Assembly (NCBI GenBank): GCA_964416305.1
Contig: CAYQDM010000003.1
Span: forward strand, 1-64,000
Source of the DNA: Acidaminobacter sp964416305
GTDB taxonomy: Bacteria; Bacillota; Clostridia; Peptostreptococcales; Acidaminobacteraceae
Length of the DNA stretch: 64,000 nucleotides
Direction: 5' to 3'
The stretch's first letter is position 1, and the number at the start of each line of letters is the position of its first letter. Made by a program: the position numbers and the translations under genes. Shown here piece after piece: positions 9,136 through 17,387 of this stretch. The notes below the pieces were generated by a model. That model was given only the letters and a program-made list of their open reading frames with translations, did not search any database and was not told where the DNA came from.

Positions 9136-9231
9136 TGACAGGTCTTGACATGACTGTGAGCGTACGTCAATTTGTAATGTTTCTTATACTGGGCCATTTG
9201 TCAACGGCGTGATATAATGACGTTACACAGC

Positions 9232-9251
9232 TTGAGTTCTTTCGGACTCAA
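9232..9251 (+). other. Small leader hairpin before the lipid kinase gene
   Basis: TTGAGTTC (9232-9239) pairs with GGACTCAA (9244-9251) around a TTTC loop. It lies after a TATAAT box (9213-9218) that has no clear -35, and it has no T-run, so it is not an intrinsic terminator. It may only stabilise the mRNA start. Confidence 0.3.
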
Positions 9252-9291
9252 ACGAAGCACCCAATATGACTAAGCGGGGTAGGCCAACTTT

Positions 9292-10188
9292 ATGAACTTT
9301 AAAAAAATAGCATTGGTATACAACTCCTATTCGGGCATGTTGAAGCCTTCCTGGAAACTGGAGCCTTTGATCGAATACCTGGAGGAAACTTCAGACATAA
9401 TTACTATTGATGTCGCGGAGGATCTCGATATAGAAGAAGAGGTCATTAAAGCGTGTCAAGTCGGCGCTGAGCTCATCATTGCCTGTGGCGGTGACGGCAC
9501 AGTGCACAGCTGTGCCAATGGGATTATGCAGAGTGATTCAGAGGCAGTATTAAGTGTTTTGCCATTCGGAACCGTCAACGATTTTGCTTCCGTATTGGGC
9601 ATGAATGATAAGATAGATCAGTTTATTGAAGTTCTTGAGAACGGAACGACCAAGAAAATTGATGTTGGGATTTGCAACGGGCTCTACTTCATCAACGTTG
9701 TCGCGGTGGGGGCTTTCACTGATGTGGGTTACGCGGTGCCAAGACCCCTCAAGAAAATTTTTGGACGACTGGCATATTTGATTTACGGTATTAAGGACAG
9801 TCTTAAATATTTGAAAGAATCTCATAGAGTTCTGTTGGAAATCAATGGTGATGTCATTGAGAGGGATATCACTTTATTTACAGTGACGAACTCAAATTCT
9901 GTCGGTGGGTTTCGAAACTATGCGCGGCCTATTGAGTTGGATGATGGCAATTTATATCTGATGGTAATGAAAAAATCTACCTTTATGCAAGCTGTGAGAA
10001 TTGTTATGACCTATTTAAGTACGCAAAAATTTTCCGGAGAAACCATTGATTATTTTCCGGTGAAGCATTTAAAAGCGAGTTCTATGGATCTGATGAAAAT
10101 TGATATAGACGGGGAAGAGGGCGGTCGGTTGCCCATTGAAATTAAAATTCTGGAAAAAAGACTTAATGTTCTAATTCCAAAAGGTTAA
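9292..10188 (+). CDS. Diacylglycerol/lipid kinase family protein (YegS/DgkB-like)
   Basis: This 298-residue protein has the DAGK catalytic signature: VYNSYSG near the N-terminus and IACGGDGTVHSCANGI for the nucleotide, then VLPFGTVNDFA, which corresponds to the usual PxGTxNDFA. The family phosphorylates diacylglycerol or related lipids with ATP at the inner membrane face, and in Gram-positives recycles lipid left over from lipoteichoic acid synthesis. The length matches the family. It stands alone between the antiporter and mscL. The exact lipid cannot be told from sequence. Confidence 0.87.
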   Translation: MNFKKIALVYNSYSGMLKPSWKLEPLIEYLEETSDIITIDVAEDLDIEEEVIKACQVGAELIIACGGDGTVHSCANGIMQSDSEAVLSVLPFGTVNDFASVLGMNDKIDQFIEVLENGTTKKIDVGICNGLYFINVVAVGAFTDVGYAVPRPLKKIFGRLAYLIYGIKDSLKYLKESHRVLLEINGDVIERDITLFTVTNSNSVGGFRNYARPIELDDGNLYLMVMKKSTFMQAVRIVMTYLSTQKFSGETIDYFPVKHLKASSMDLMKIDIDGEEGGRLPIEIKILEKRLNVLIPKG

Positions 10189-10248
10189 TTAGGAGTTTTC
10201 TGGGTATAAGATTCTCTGAGTTTATCATTTGACTAAAGGAGGAGACGT

Positions 10249-10641
10249 ATGCTCAAGGAATTTAAAGCTTTCGTATTACGAGGTAATGTAGTTGATCTGG
10301 CCGTAGCTGTCGTAATTGGCGGCGCATTTGGAAAGATTGTCACCTCACTGGTCAACGACTTGATTATGCCTTTGATTGGCATGATCCTGGGAGGCGTCAG
10401 TTTCGCGAACTTAAAGTATGTAATAACACCGGCATCTGAAGGTGTGGAAGAAGCGGCAATCCGCTATGGTGCGTTCATTCAGTCCATTGTAGATTTCGTA
10501 ATAATTGCGTTTGCAATTTTTATGGTGATCAAGATGATCAACCGCATGAGAAAGAAGCAGGAAGAAGTGCCTGCAGCGCCCCCTGAGCCGCCTCGTCAGG
10601 AAGTGCTTCTTGAAGAGATCAGAGATTTACTCAAAAAATAA
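10249..10641 (+). CDS. mscL: Large-conductance mechanosensitive channel
   Basis: This 130-residue protein is MscL. FKAFVLRGNVVDLAVAVVIG is the signature N-terminal helix and TM1, with the glycine-rich GGAFGKIV pore lining, and the second membrane segment (FVIIAFAIFMVIKM) leads to a charged C-terminal helix. It forms a pentamer that opens under high membrane tension to release solutes during osmotic downshock. The ribosome site AAAGGAGG lies just before the ATG. Confidence 0.96.
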   Translation: MLKEFKAFVLRGNVVDLAVAVVIGGAFGKIVTSLVNDLIMPLIGMILGGVSFANLKYVITPASEGVEEAAIRYGAFIQSIVDFVIIAFAIFMVIKMINRMRKKQEEVPAAPPEPPRQEVLLEEIRDLLKK

Positions 10642-10753
10642 CTTGTTGTATTTAAAGCAGGAGTTATATGAGAAAAGAAGGTGTAATTAAGGCAGTTGAG
10701 TGTTTGGCTGTCTTCCTGCACCTTCTTCTACTTTATTGAGGAAGGTCGAAAAA

Positions 10754-11704
10754 ATGACAATTGCAGAATTTATCAGGAAGAAAAAAGTAATTCTGGATGT
10801 AGATACAGGGATAGATGATGCCATTGCCATTATGCTGGCCTTGGCTTCGCCTGAACTGGAGGTTTTGGGCATTACGACTGTCTCTGGAAACATTGACTTG
10901 GAATCGGCGACCATTAATACTCTGAAGGTTTTAAAACTCATAGGCAGGGAGGACATCCCGGTTTTTAGAGGTGCTGTAAAACCACTTTGGAGATCAATTC
11001 GTTATGCAAAAGAAGTTCATGGGGATTGTGGTCTGGCAGGTCAGCTGAGTGATATTAAGCCGGGTGAAGCACAGAGTCTTTCTGCGGGGGACTTTATCAA
11101 ATCTCAGATCGAACTGTATCCTGGAGAAATAACTCTGATTATGACCGGTCCGGAGACCAATCTTGGTGTGCTTCTAATGCAGGATCGGACACTGGCGCTG
11201 AAACTCAAGGAGATAATTGTCATGGGCGGGGTCGCGAATGGCCGGGGGAATGAATCACCTGTTGCGGAGTTTAATATTGCCATAGATCCTGAATCGGCGG
11301 ATCTGGTCTTCCACAGTGGTGCGCCTCTGACCATGGTTGGGCTGGATGTCACTCGAAAGGCGCTGCTTCGAAAATCTGATATCGATGCTTTAACAGCAAC
11401 GGATAAGGTGAAGGACTTCATCGATCTGGTGACCTTGGAATATCGCCAGAGGTTTGCTGTCATCAACGGCTTTGAAGCCTGTCTGATGCACGATCCGCTT
11501 GCAGTCGCAGTCGCCGTTGATCCTTCGCTGGTCAAATGCGTTCACCGTTATGTCGGTATAGAGACAGAAAGCCGTTATTGTGACGGTCAGACTGTTTGTG
11601 ATTTCGAAGGAAGATGGGGCAAAGATCCTAATGCAGAGGTCTGTGTCGAACTTGACACTGAAAGGTTTCTGGAATTGATGACAAACAGACTGAATCGCTA
11701 TTAG
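10754..11704 (+). CDS. Nucleoside hydrolase (inosine-uridine preferring type)
   Basis: This 316-residue protein carries the calcium-binding signature DVDTGIDDAIAIMLAL of nucleoside N-ribohydrolases, and NIAIDPESAD later, where the family binds ribose. It splits nucleosides into base and ribose. I start it at ATG 10754 behind GAGGAAGG. An in-frame ATG at 10700 would add 18 residues of unlike sequence without a ribosome site. Related salvage genes (hpt, deoC) lie 20 kb away but are not linked. Confidence 0.9.
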   Translation: MTIAEFIRKKKVILDVDTGIDDAIAIMLALASPELEVLGITTVSGNIDLESATINTLKVLKLIGREDIPVFRGAVKPLWRSIRYAKEVHGDCGLAGQLSDIKPGEAQSLSAGDFIKSQIELYPGEITLIMTGPETNLGVLLMQDRTLALKLKEIIVMGGVANGRGNESPVAEFNIAIDPESADLVFHSGAPLTMVGLDVTRKALLRKSDIDALTATDKVKDFIDLVTLEYRQRFAVINGFEACLMHDPLAVAVAVDPSLVKCVHRYVGIETESRYCDGQTVCDFEGRWGKDPNAEVCVELDTERFLELMTNRLNRY

Positions 11705-11746
11705 TGGGTCAATTGAATGATAAATTTCATTTTTTTAAAAAAAGCT

Positions 11747-11775
11747 TTGACTTTTTGTTCTTAAGGCTTTAAAAT
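11747..11775 (+). promoter_or_regulatory. Promoter of the cysK-cysE operon
   Basis: TTGACT (11747-11752) and TAAAAT (11770-11775) are separated by exactly 17 bases. The predicted transcription start falls just before the T-box leader. Confidence 0.75.
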
Positions 11776-11795
11776 ACAGATTAAGTACAATTCAT

Positions 11796-12010
11796 ATTAA
11801 ATCAGTCGGAAATACATTGACGAAGGAAAGTAGTGTTGACAGGTCTTTTCAGAGAGAGGGTGCTGGTGGGAATCCCTTATGACGGTCAATGTGAAGTGCC
11901 CTTCTGAGTTACGCACCGAAGCCCAGTAGGCTGCGTCGGGTTCTCCCGTTACAGAGATCGGACATGTTCTGGTGTCCCAGAGAACCAATTAGAGTGGAAC
12001 CGTGGAGTTA
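11796..12010 (+). ncRNA. T-box leader, cysteine specific
   Basis: The leader has the T-box features: an AGAGAGAGGGTGCTGGTGGGAA region in stem I, split here as AGAGAG then GGTGCTGGTGGGAA (from 11851), and the antiterminator bulge TGGAACC (11995-12001). TGC at 11897-11899 is the likely specifier codon, in GAAG-TGC-CC. The bulge TGGA would pair with a tRNA ending UCCA, and tRNA-Cys has U before CCA. Uncharged tRNA-Cys should therefore favour the antiterminator and turn on cysK and cysE. Confidence 0.92.
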
Positions 12011-12051
12011 ACTCCGCCTCTATGCACAGTGTGCATGAGGCGGAGTTTTTT
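12011..12051 (+). terminator. Intrinsic terminator of the T-box leader
   Basis: ACTCCGCCTC (12011-12020) pairs perfectly with GAGGCGGAGT (12037-12046), followed by a run of six T. Bases just upstream (GTGGAGTTAACTCC) form part of the competing antiterminator. Confidence 0.92.
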
Positions 12052-12080
12052 GTATTTTACAGATGAGAGGAGTTTTATAA

Positions 12081-12995
12081 ATGATTTACAAGTCGCTAAT
12101 TGACATGATTGGTCACACACCTGTTATTAAATTGAACACTCTGCCCGCATCAAGCGGTGCTGAGGTCTATGTCAAACTCGAGGGAAAGAATCCTGGCGGG
12201 AGCATAAAAGACAGAGCTGCCCTCGGAATGATTGAGGATGCGGAAGCGAAGGGCGCTCTTAAATCGGGAATGACTATTGTCGAACCTACCAGCGGCAATA
12301 CCGGAATTGCTATAGCCATGATAGGTGCACTAAAGGGGTACCGGGTCGTCATCATTATGCCTGAGACCATGAGTGTAGAGAGAAGAACCATTATGAAGGC
12401 CTATGGCGCAGAAATAATTTTGACAGAAGGTTCAAAAGGCATGAAAGGCGCCATTGAAAAAGCAGTTTCATTGAGAGAGGAAGACCAAGGGGTGTTTATT
12501 CCCAGCCAATTTTCCAATCCTGCAAATGCCGAAATGCACTATAGAACTACAGCACAAGAGATCATGAGTGATTTTGAGCGTTTGGACGTATTTGTTGCAG
12601 GTGTTGGGACTGGCGGAACCATCAGCGGTGTGGGAAAACGCTTAAAAGAAGAGCGTCCCGGAATCAGAATTGTAGGCGTAGAACCTGCCAAATCCCCTGT
12701 CATCAGTGGCGGACAACCAGGACCGCATAAAATTCAGGGCATTGGCGCGGGGTTTGTGACAGATTTATACAATCAAAGTGTCGTCGATCAAATCATGACA
12801 GTCGAGGATGAAGAAGCATTTGAATTTGCCAACAGACTCGCCAGAGAAGAAGGCTTGTTCCTAGGGATCTCTGCAGCGGCCAACATCGTTGCGGCACTTA
12901 AAATTGCAGCAGAGCTCGGACCGGACGCAAAAGTGCTGACCGTAGCACCTGACAGTGGCGACAAATACCTGTCTATGAATGTATTTCAGGGGTGA
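12081..12995 (+). CDS. cysK: Cysteine synthase A (O-acetylserine sulfhydrylase)
   Basis: This 304-residue enzyme is a PLP-dependent fold-type II synthase. It makes cysteine from O-acetylserine and sulfide. The PLP lysine is K43 in NPGGSIKDRAA; the substrate loop PTSGNTG follows, and GVGTGGTISGVG binds the PLP phosphate. Length and motifs fit CysK. It lies directly after the cysteine T-box and seven bases before cysE, so the two steps from serine to cysteine are made together and controlled by tRNA-Cys charging. Confidence 0.96.
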   Translation: MIYKSLIDMIGHTPVIKLNTLPASSGAEVYVKLEGKNPGGSIKDRAALGMIEDAEAKGALKSGMTIVEPTSGNTGIAIAMIGALKGYRVVIIMPETMSVERRTIMKAYGAEIILTEGSKGMKGAIEKAVSLREEDQGVFIPSQFSNPANAEMHYRTTAQEIMSDFERLDVFVAGVGTGGTISGVGKRLKEERPGIRIVGVEPAKSPVISGGQPGPHKIQGIGAGFVTDLYNQSVVDQIMTVEDEEAFEFANRLAREEGLFLGISAAANIVAALKIAAELGPDAKVLTVAPDSGDKYLSMNVFQG

Positions 12996-13001
12996 TGAGA
13001 C

Positions 13002-13574
13002 ATGTTTAGAAAGATTAAGTCCTATCTTGATACAGTAAGAGATCGTGATCCGGCAGCGCGTTCCTATTTGGAAGTCATTTTTCTTTATCCGAGCGTCCAT
13101 GCAGTTGGATTATACCGGATTGCCAATTGGTTATTCCGCCATAAAAGGTTTTTCTCAGCACGATTCATTTCTCAGTTTGCCAGATTTATCACCGGAATCG
13201 AAATTCATCCGGGAGCGACCATCGGCAAAGGCCTGTTTATTGATCATGGCATGGGTGTCGTTATTGGCGAAACCACTGAGATTGGCAATTATGTGACGCT
13301 ATACCAAGGCGTGACACTGGGCGGAACCGGTAAGGATAAGGGAAAGCGGCATCCGACTATTGGGGATGATGTTGTTATTGGCTCAGGGGCAAAAATTTTG
13401 GGGCCAATCACCGTGTCTTCCGGGAGTAAAATTGGAGCCAATTCGGTCGTGCTGCACAACGTGGAGTCATTCTCGACGGCAGTGGGGATCCCGGCCAGAA
13501 TGGTGCGCAAAGGCCAGGTCATTGAGATAGACAAATATAAAGAGGCGCATATTTACAATCATATGGTGATCTAA
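13002..13574 (+). CDS. cysE: Serine O-acetyltransferase
   Basis: This 190-residue protein is CysE of the short form found in Firmicutes. It acetylates serine with acetyl-CoA to give O-acetylserine for CysK. The C-terminal half is a left-handed beta helix of hexapeptide repeats, with HPGATIGKGLFIDHG carrying the catalytic histidines, then VVIGETTEIG and YQGVTLGGTGK. It follows cysK at a seven-base distance in the T-box operon. A strong terminator follows. Confidence 0.95.
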   Translation: MFRKIKSYLDTVRDRDPAARSYLEVIFLYPSVHAVGLYRIANWLFRHKRFFSARFISQFARFITGIEIHPGATIGKGLFIDHGMGVVIGETTEIGNYVTLYQGVTLGGTGKDKGKRHPTIGDDVVIGSGAKILGPITVSSGSKIGANSVVLHNVESFSTAVGIPARMVRKGQVIEIDKYKEAHIYNHMVI

Positions 13575-13578
13575 ATAA

Positions 13579-13623
13579 ATGAGCTGCTGCAAAATCCAAC
13601 TTTCGGATTTTGCAGCAGCTCAT
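13579..13623. terminator. Bidirectional terminator between cysE and the sensor kinase gene
   Basis: A perfect 19-base inverted repeat (13579-13597 and 13605-13623) has a seven-base loop. It separates the convergent cysE and histidine kinase genes. T-rich flanks on both sides suit termination in both directions. Confidence 0.85.
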
Positions 13624-13630
13624 TCTTATT

Positions 13631-15469
13631 CTACTTATTAAAGGTTTTAATTTCGGAAAGTTCGAGCCTGACCAGTCGACCGCGATCATAAAAAAGGCTT
13701 TTTCCACTGGAAAGTTTGTTGTGTTCATCAGATAATTTTAATGGGAATTGCAGTCGGTAATGCATGCCGTCTTGTTGAGCGGCGTAGATTGGGCTTAATG
13801 TGCCGCGATGTAGTTCTATCAACTGTTTTGAAAGATACAGGCCAAATCCTGCCCCCTCTGACTTTTTTGCAAACTCTGAAGTCAGCTGGTGATACTTGAG
13901 AAATGCATTTTGCACAGATGCTTTTGGGATACCAATACTATTGTCTGCATAATCCAACACAGCGGTCTGATCCTCGCATTTCAACTCCAAAAGTATTCTT
14001 GTCTTACCTTCGTTGAACTTAATTGAATTTGAGATCAAATTCAGAAGGATACGATCCAGCTCATAGGGGTCGATGGTCGCTTCCAGTGTTTTTAGTTGGG
14101 TGTCCAGCTGTATTTCAACTTCGATGGGATCCAGGACCTCGACAACCCATTTTATAAGCTCGTTGAGCTCAAAAACCAGGTCAACCCGCTTTAGGTCCAG
14201 AGTATAATCCTTGTTTTCCAATTGATTTGCATCTATCAGATTGTTGATGACGCGAAGCAATCTCATACTGTTGTTTTTAGCGATATTGGTATACTTGATA
14301 AATTTATCATCCGGCAAGTCGCGGGACTTAACCACTGCACTCCGTTCTACCGCATTGACAGCGTTCAGAATGAGGCTGATGGGCGTGCGAAGTTCGTGGG
14401 ACAAACTGATGTAATATTCGTTCTTATAGCGCTCCTCATCGATCAACGCAGTCCATAGTTCTTCGTTTGCATGATTGAGTTGACTGAGCTCTGCAGCCTG
14501 TTTCTCGACATTGCGTTCGAGATGGTAGCTTCTATAGGAAAAAGCGAAGGTAGCGGCTGCAGAAATGAGAAAGAAATAATTGAATAATGAGAGGACATCT
14601 TGTTCCTCTGAGCGAGCAGCCGGCAGGACGATCCATTTTTCAATGATAGATTGCAGGTTGCCTGATTTTTTTTGGTTTTGAAGGAAGTTATTCAACTCAA
14701 ATTGCAGAAGGATGTGGTCGGGGCTGACCATAAAACTGTTTTCTTCAAGGAAAAGTGTTGTTTCTAAGGGCTGGAACTGAGTTAGCTGCCTTTCATTAAA
14801 AAGAAACTTACCTAAGTCTGAAGGAAGAAGTACTGCATCAAACTGATCGGCCAACAGACCATCCAGTGCAGCATCGTGATTCGGCATTGCGATTAGAGCG
14901 TTGTTCGTCGCCATATTACTTAAATATTTGGCCAAAGTATCACTGCTTCTGTACCCAATGCTGAGTCTGCCTGAATCCTCTCGGAACAAATCTTGATATT
15001 TTTTTGAATCCATTACATTTTGATCCACGAAGAGCTTATAATTTCTGATGTAAAAAGGGGTGGTCGATCTTGCGGATTCAGGTGCTTTTACTCGACCGCT
15101 GCTGTAATAGATGTCGTAGTCGTTCTCAAACCTTAATTCCAATTGATCATAAGTAACAAGGTCGAGGTGTAACTCATAACCGGCAGCTTCTGAAAATAAG
15201 CGCAGCAAATCAACGGCCAACCCGTCGGGTAAGCCGTTGCGATTGATAAACATTATAGGGTAATCATCACTTAGGCCAACTACTTCCAGAGGTTTTAAAT
15301 CAGAGGGCTCGGACGGTTCGGGTCCCATCTGTGTGGGCAACTGAGCCGCTGCGGTTAGAAAAACAACTTTCTCGTTATTGATATCAGCCCATGATCCTTC
15401 ATAGTTAACAGCGGCGAAAATGACGAGGAATAATAAACAGCGTGTGAGGATTCTCAATCTGCCCCTCAC
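13631..15469 (-). CDS. Sensor histidine kinase with N-terminal solute-binding sensor domain
   Basis: This 612-residue protein starts with a signal/anchor segment (residues 7-20). A periplasmic-binding-protein-type 3 domain follows at about 58-285 (EVVGLSDDYPIMFINRNGLP, then GLAVDLLRLFSEAAG), as used for amino acids and similar ligands. A membrane segment lies at about 294-311 and a coiled coil follows. The kinase core has phospho-accepting H358 in SLSHELRTP, NLISNSIKF (N box) and GAGFGLYLS (G2). The G1 box reads DNSIGI rather than DNGxGI. There is no receiver domain and no response regulator gene nearby. The GTG start at 15469 sits very close to its ribosome site, so TTG at 15457 is an alternative. 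It follows the binding-protein gene at 15528. Confidence 0.9.
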   Translation of the reverse strand: MRGRLRILTRCLLFLVIFAAVNYEGSWADINNEKVVFLTAAAQLPTQMGPEPSEPSDLKPLEVVGLSDDYPIMFINRNGLPDGLAVDLLRLFSEAAGYELHLDLVTYDQLELRFENDYDIYYSSGRVKAPESARSTTPFYIRNYKLFVDQNVMDSKKYQDLFREDSGRLSIGYRSSDTLAKYLSNMATNNALIAMPNHDAALDGLLADQFDAVLLPSDLGKFLFNERQLTQFQPLETTLFLEENSFMVSPDHILLQFELNNFLQNQKKSGNLQSIIEKWIVLPAARSEEQDVLSLFNYFFLISAAATFAFSYRSYHLERNVEKQAAELSQLNHANEELWTALIDEERYKNEYYISLSHELRTPISLILNAVNAVERSAVVKSRDLPDDKFIKYTNIAKNNSMRLLRVINNLIDANQLENKDYTLDLKRVDLVFELNELIKWVVEVLDPIEVEIQLDTQLKTLEATIDPYELDRILLNLISNSIKFNEGKTRILLELKCEDQTAVLDYADNSIGIPKASVQNAFLKYHQLTSEFAKKSEGAGFGLYLSKQLIELHRGTLSPIYAAQQDGMHYRLQFPLKLSDEHNKLSSGKSLFYDRGRLVRLELSEIKTFNK

Positions 15470-15527
15470 TTCCTCTCTTACTCTTATAACTCTTGTGACT
15501 CATAGATTTCTTGAACATAACGATCTG

Positions 15528-16781
15528 TTAATAAAGCAGTCTCGGTAAAAGTTCATTCAGCATTATGATGGCTTCTTCTGGCGACTGACCGTTTTGAAGT
15601 GTCAGATGCACCTGAGATTGGAGCAGAAGAGAGAGCTCGTCGTAATTTGCTACCTTTGGTCTTGGTCTGGACTGGTTGAAATAGTCAAACATGTCATCCA
15701 GAAAAGGCATGCGTCCCAAGACCTCTTCGTCTGAGTACAGTGCGACTCTGGATGGGATGTAGTTATACTTTAAATTCATTAGTTTTTCATTTTCATAAGT
15801 TGTCAGGAACTTGATCCACTCGACAGCTTCTTTCTTATGTTTGGATTCCTTGGAGACCATATACATCCATCCGCCAAAAGCACCATAGGACGGTTGGCCG
15901 GGTTTCAGGCTGGGAAGTGGAGCCACTGCGATTTTGTCTTTCAATTCCGGCGCTTCAGACAGTTTGCGCCAACCTGTTGGCCAATCTCTCATGAAAAGCA
16001 GGTTCCCTTCAATAAATGCCGCCCTGAGATCTCCGCTTGAATAGTTCAGTGTATCTGCAGAAACGATCTTGTCTTTGTGAAGCATGGACTGCATGAGCGT
16101 TAGTGTTTCATCCACACCATCTGTGTCGAAGCGATAGGGGGTTTGATTGGTATCAAGATCATATCCGCCGGACCACAAAATTTCAAAGAAACTGCATGTT
16201 AAACCTTCAAAATTTTTCCACGATGCAGCAAAACCGTTCAGTTCTGGTTCTTGAGTTTTTATGGCAAGTGCAGTTTCGCTCAATTCGGAGTAGGTTTTCG
16301 GAACCTTATAATTATACTTCTCCAACAAGTCTTTTCTGTAAAACAAGACACCGGAATCAATTCTGTAGGGGATGCCATAAAGCATGCCATCCACAGTAGC
16401 GGCATCAATAGCGCTGCTGAGGTATCCCTGAAGCTCATCATCACTGAAGAATGGATCCAGATTCGCCACCCATTCAGATTTGACAAAAATTGAAGGCCAG
16501 GTGACATCTGCATCAAAGACATCAATAGAGTCTTGCTGCGTAGACAACTTGTTGCTGATTATGTCGTACTTGTCATTCGTGTCATCCGGAAGCTGCACAT
16601 AGTTGATTTTAATACGTGGATGGACTTCTTCAAAAGCAGTGATGACTTCCTCCATAACCCCAAGTTTGTCAGGGTGAGCATAAAATTGCAGTGTCACTGT
16701 ACGGTTTAAATAGTAATAAAGATTTACCGATATGGCTGAAACAAGAATTAAAGCTAAAAGGATGAGGTGATTTCTTTTCAT
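15528..16781 (-). CDS. Extracellular solute-binding protein, family 1, membrane-anchored, with no transporter genes
   Basis: This 417-residue protein is a type 1 (maltose/glycerol phosphate type) binding protein: VTLQFYAHPDKLGVMEEV at the first strand, then YGIPYRIDSGVLFYRKDLL, and YGAFGGWMYMVSKES near the ligand site. The N-terminus (LILLALILVSAISVNLYYYL) is a membrane helix with no lipobox cysteine, unlike usual Gram-positive import lipoproteins. No permease or ATPase lies near. It is followed 58 bases later by the histidine kinase gene and preceded 15 bases earlier by an Lrp gene. I infer that it presents a ligand to the kinase rather than feeding import. Import by a distant permease remains possible. 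Confidence 0.85.
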   Translation of the reverse strand: MKRNHLILLALILVSAISVNLYYYLNRTVTLQFYAHPDKLGVMEEVITAFEEVHPRIKINYVQLPDDTNDKYDIISNKLSTQQDSIDVFDADVTWPSIFVKSEWVANLDPFFSDDELQGYLSSAIDAATVDGMLYGIPYRIDSGVLFYRKDLLEKYNYKVPKTYSELSETALAIKTQEPELNGFAASWKNFEGLTCSFFEILWSGGYDLDTNQTPYRFDTDGVDETLTLMQSMLHKDKIVSADTLNYSSGDLRAAFIEGNLLFMRDWPTGWRKLSEAPELKDKIAVAPLPSLKPGQPSYGAFGGWMYMVSKESKHKKEAVEWIKFLTTYENEKLMNLKYNYIPSRVALYSDEEVLGRMPFLDDMFDYFNQSRPRPKVANYDELSLLLQSQVHLTLQNGQSPEEAIIMLNELLPRLLY

Positions 16782-16796
16782 GAATTTGCGACGCTC

Positions 16797-17228
16797 CTAG
16801 GGCAAGATTGGTTTTCGATCAAGCGGGCTTGACAGTACAATGGTGGTTCGGGTGTTGCCGAGCTGTTGAATGCGATCAAGCAATTTTTCGAGCTCAATAG
16901 TGTCAGACAGAAAGACTTTGATTGTCATGCAATCCTCGCCAGTCAGATGATGACACTCTACAATTGCAGGATCATTCTTGACAAGATGCAGAAATGCTTT
17001 GTGCTGATTGACCATCATTTGAACATTGATGATCGCGAAAACGCGTTTTCCCAGTAATTTTGGATCCACGACGGCAGCATACCCTTGAATGATACCAGAC
17101 TCTTCAAGGCGTTTGACCCGTTCGCTTACAGCTGGCGGCGACAGTGCGACGAGATTGCCGAGTTCTTTCATGGAAATGCGGCCGTCAGTCTGCAAAATTT
17201 CAAGAATTTTAATGTCAGTTGAGTCCAT
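16797..17228 (-). CDS. Lrp/AsnC family transcriptional regulator
   Basis: This 143-residue protein has an N-terminal winged helix-turn-helix (MDSTDIKILEILQTDGRISM, recognition helix PPAVSERVKRL) and a C-terminal RAM ligand domain (VKNDPAIVECHHLTGEDCMT). Lrp proteins bind amino acids and act as dimers to octamers. It is transcribed away from the oxaloacetate decarboxylase-type gene at 17388 across a 159-base AT-rich gap, and toward the solute-binding protein and kinase genes. It may regulate either side and itself. Confidence 0.93.
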   Translation of the reverse strand: MDSTDIKILEILQTDGRISMKELGNLVALSPPAVSERVKRLEESGIIQGYAAVVDPKLLGKRVFAIINVQMMVNQHKAFLHLVKNDPAIVECHHLTGEDCMTIKVFLSDTIELEKLLDRIQQLGNTRTTIVLSSPLDRKPILP

Positions 17229-17387
17229 GTTGTGCCTCCTTAAAAAACGAAGGAATATTTGAAATTACCTAATTAATAAAAGTCATCACTATATTATCAC
17301 TTTTCAAATCAAATGTACATTAGGCAAATCGGGTGATAATATCTAGTAGAAGAGTGTTTTTGATTTTGTTGAGGAGGCAATAATGTT

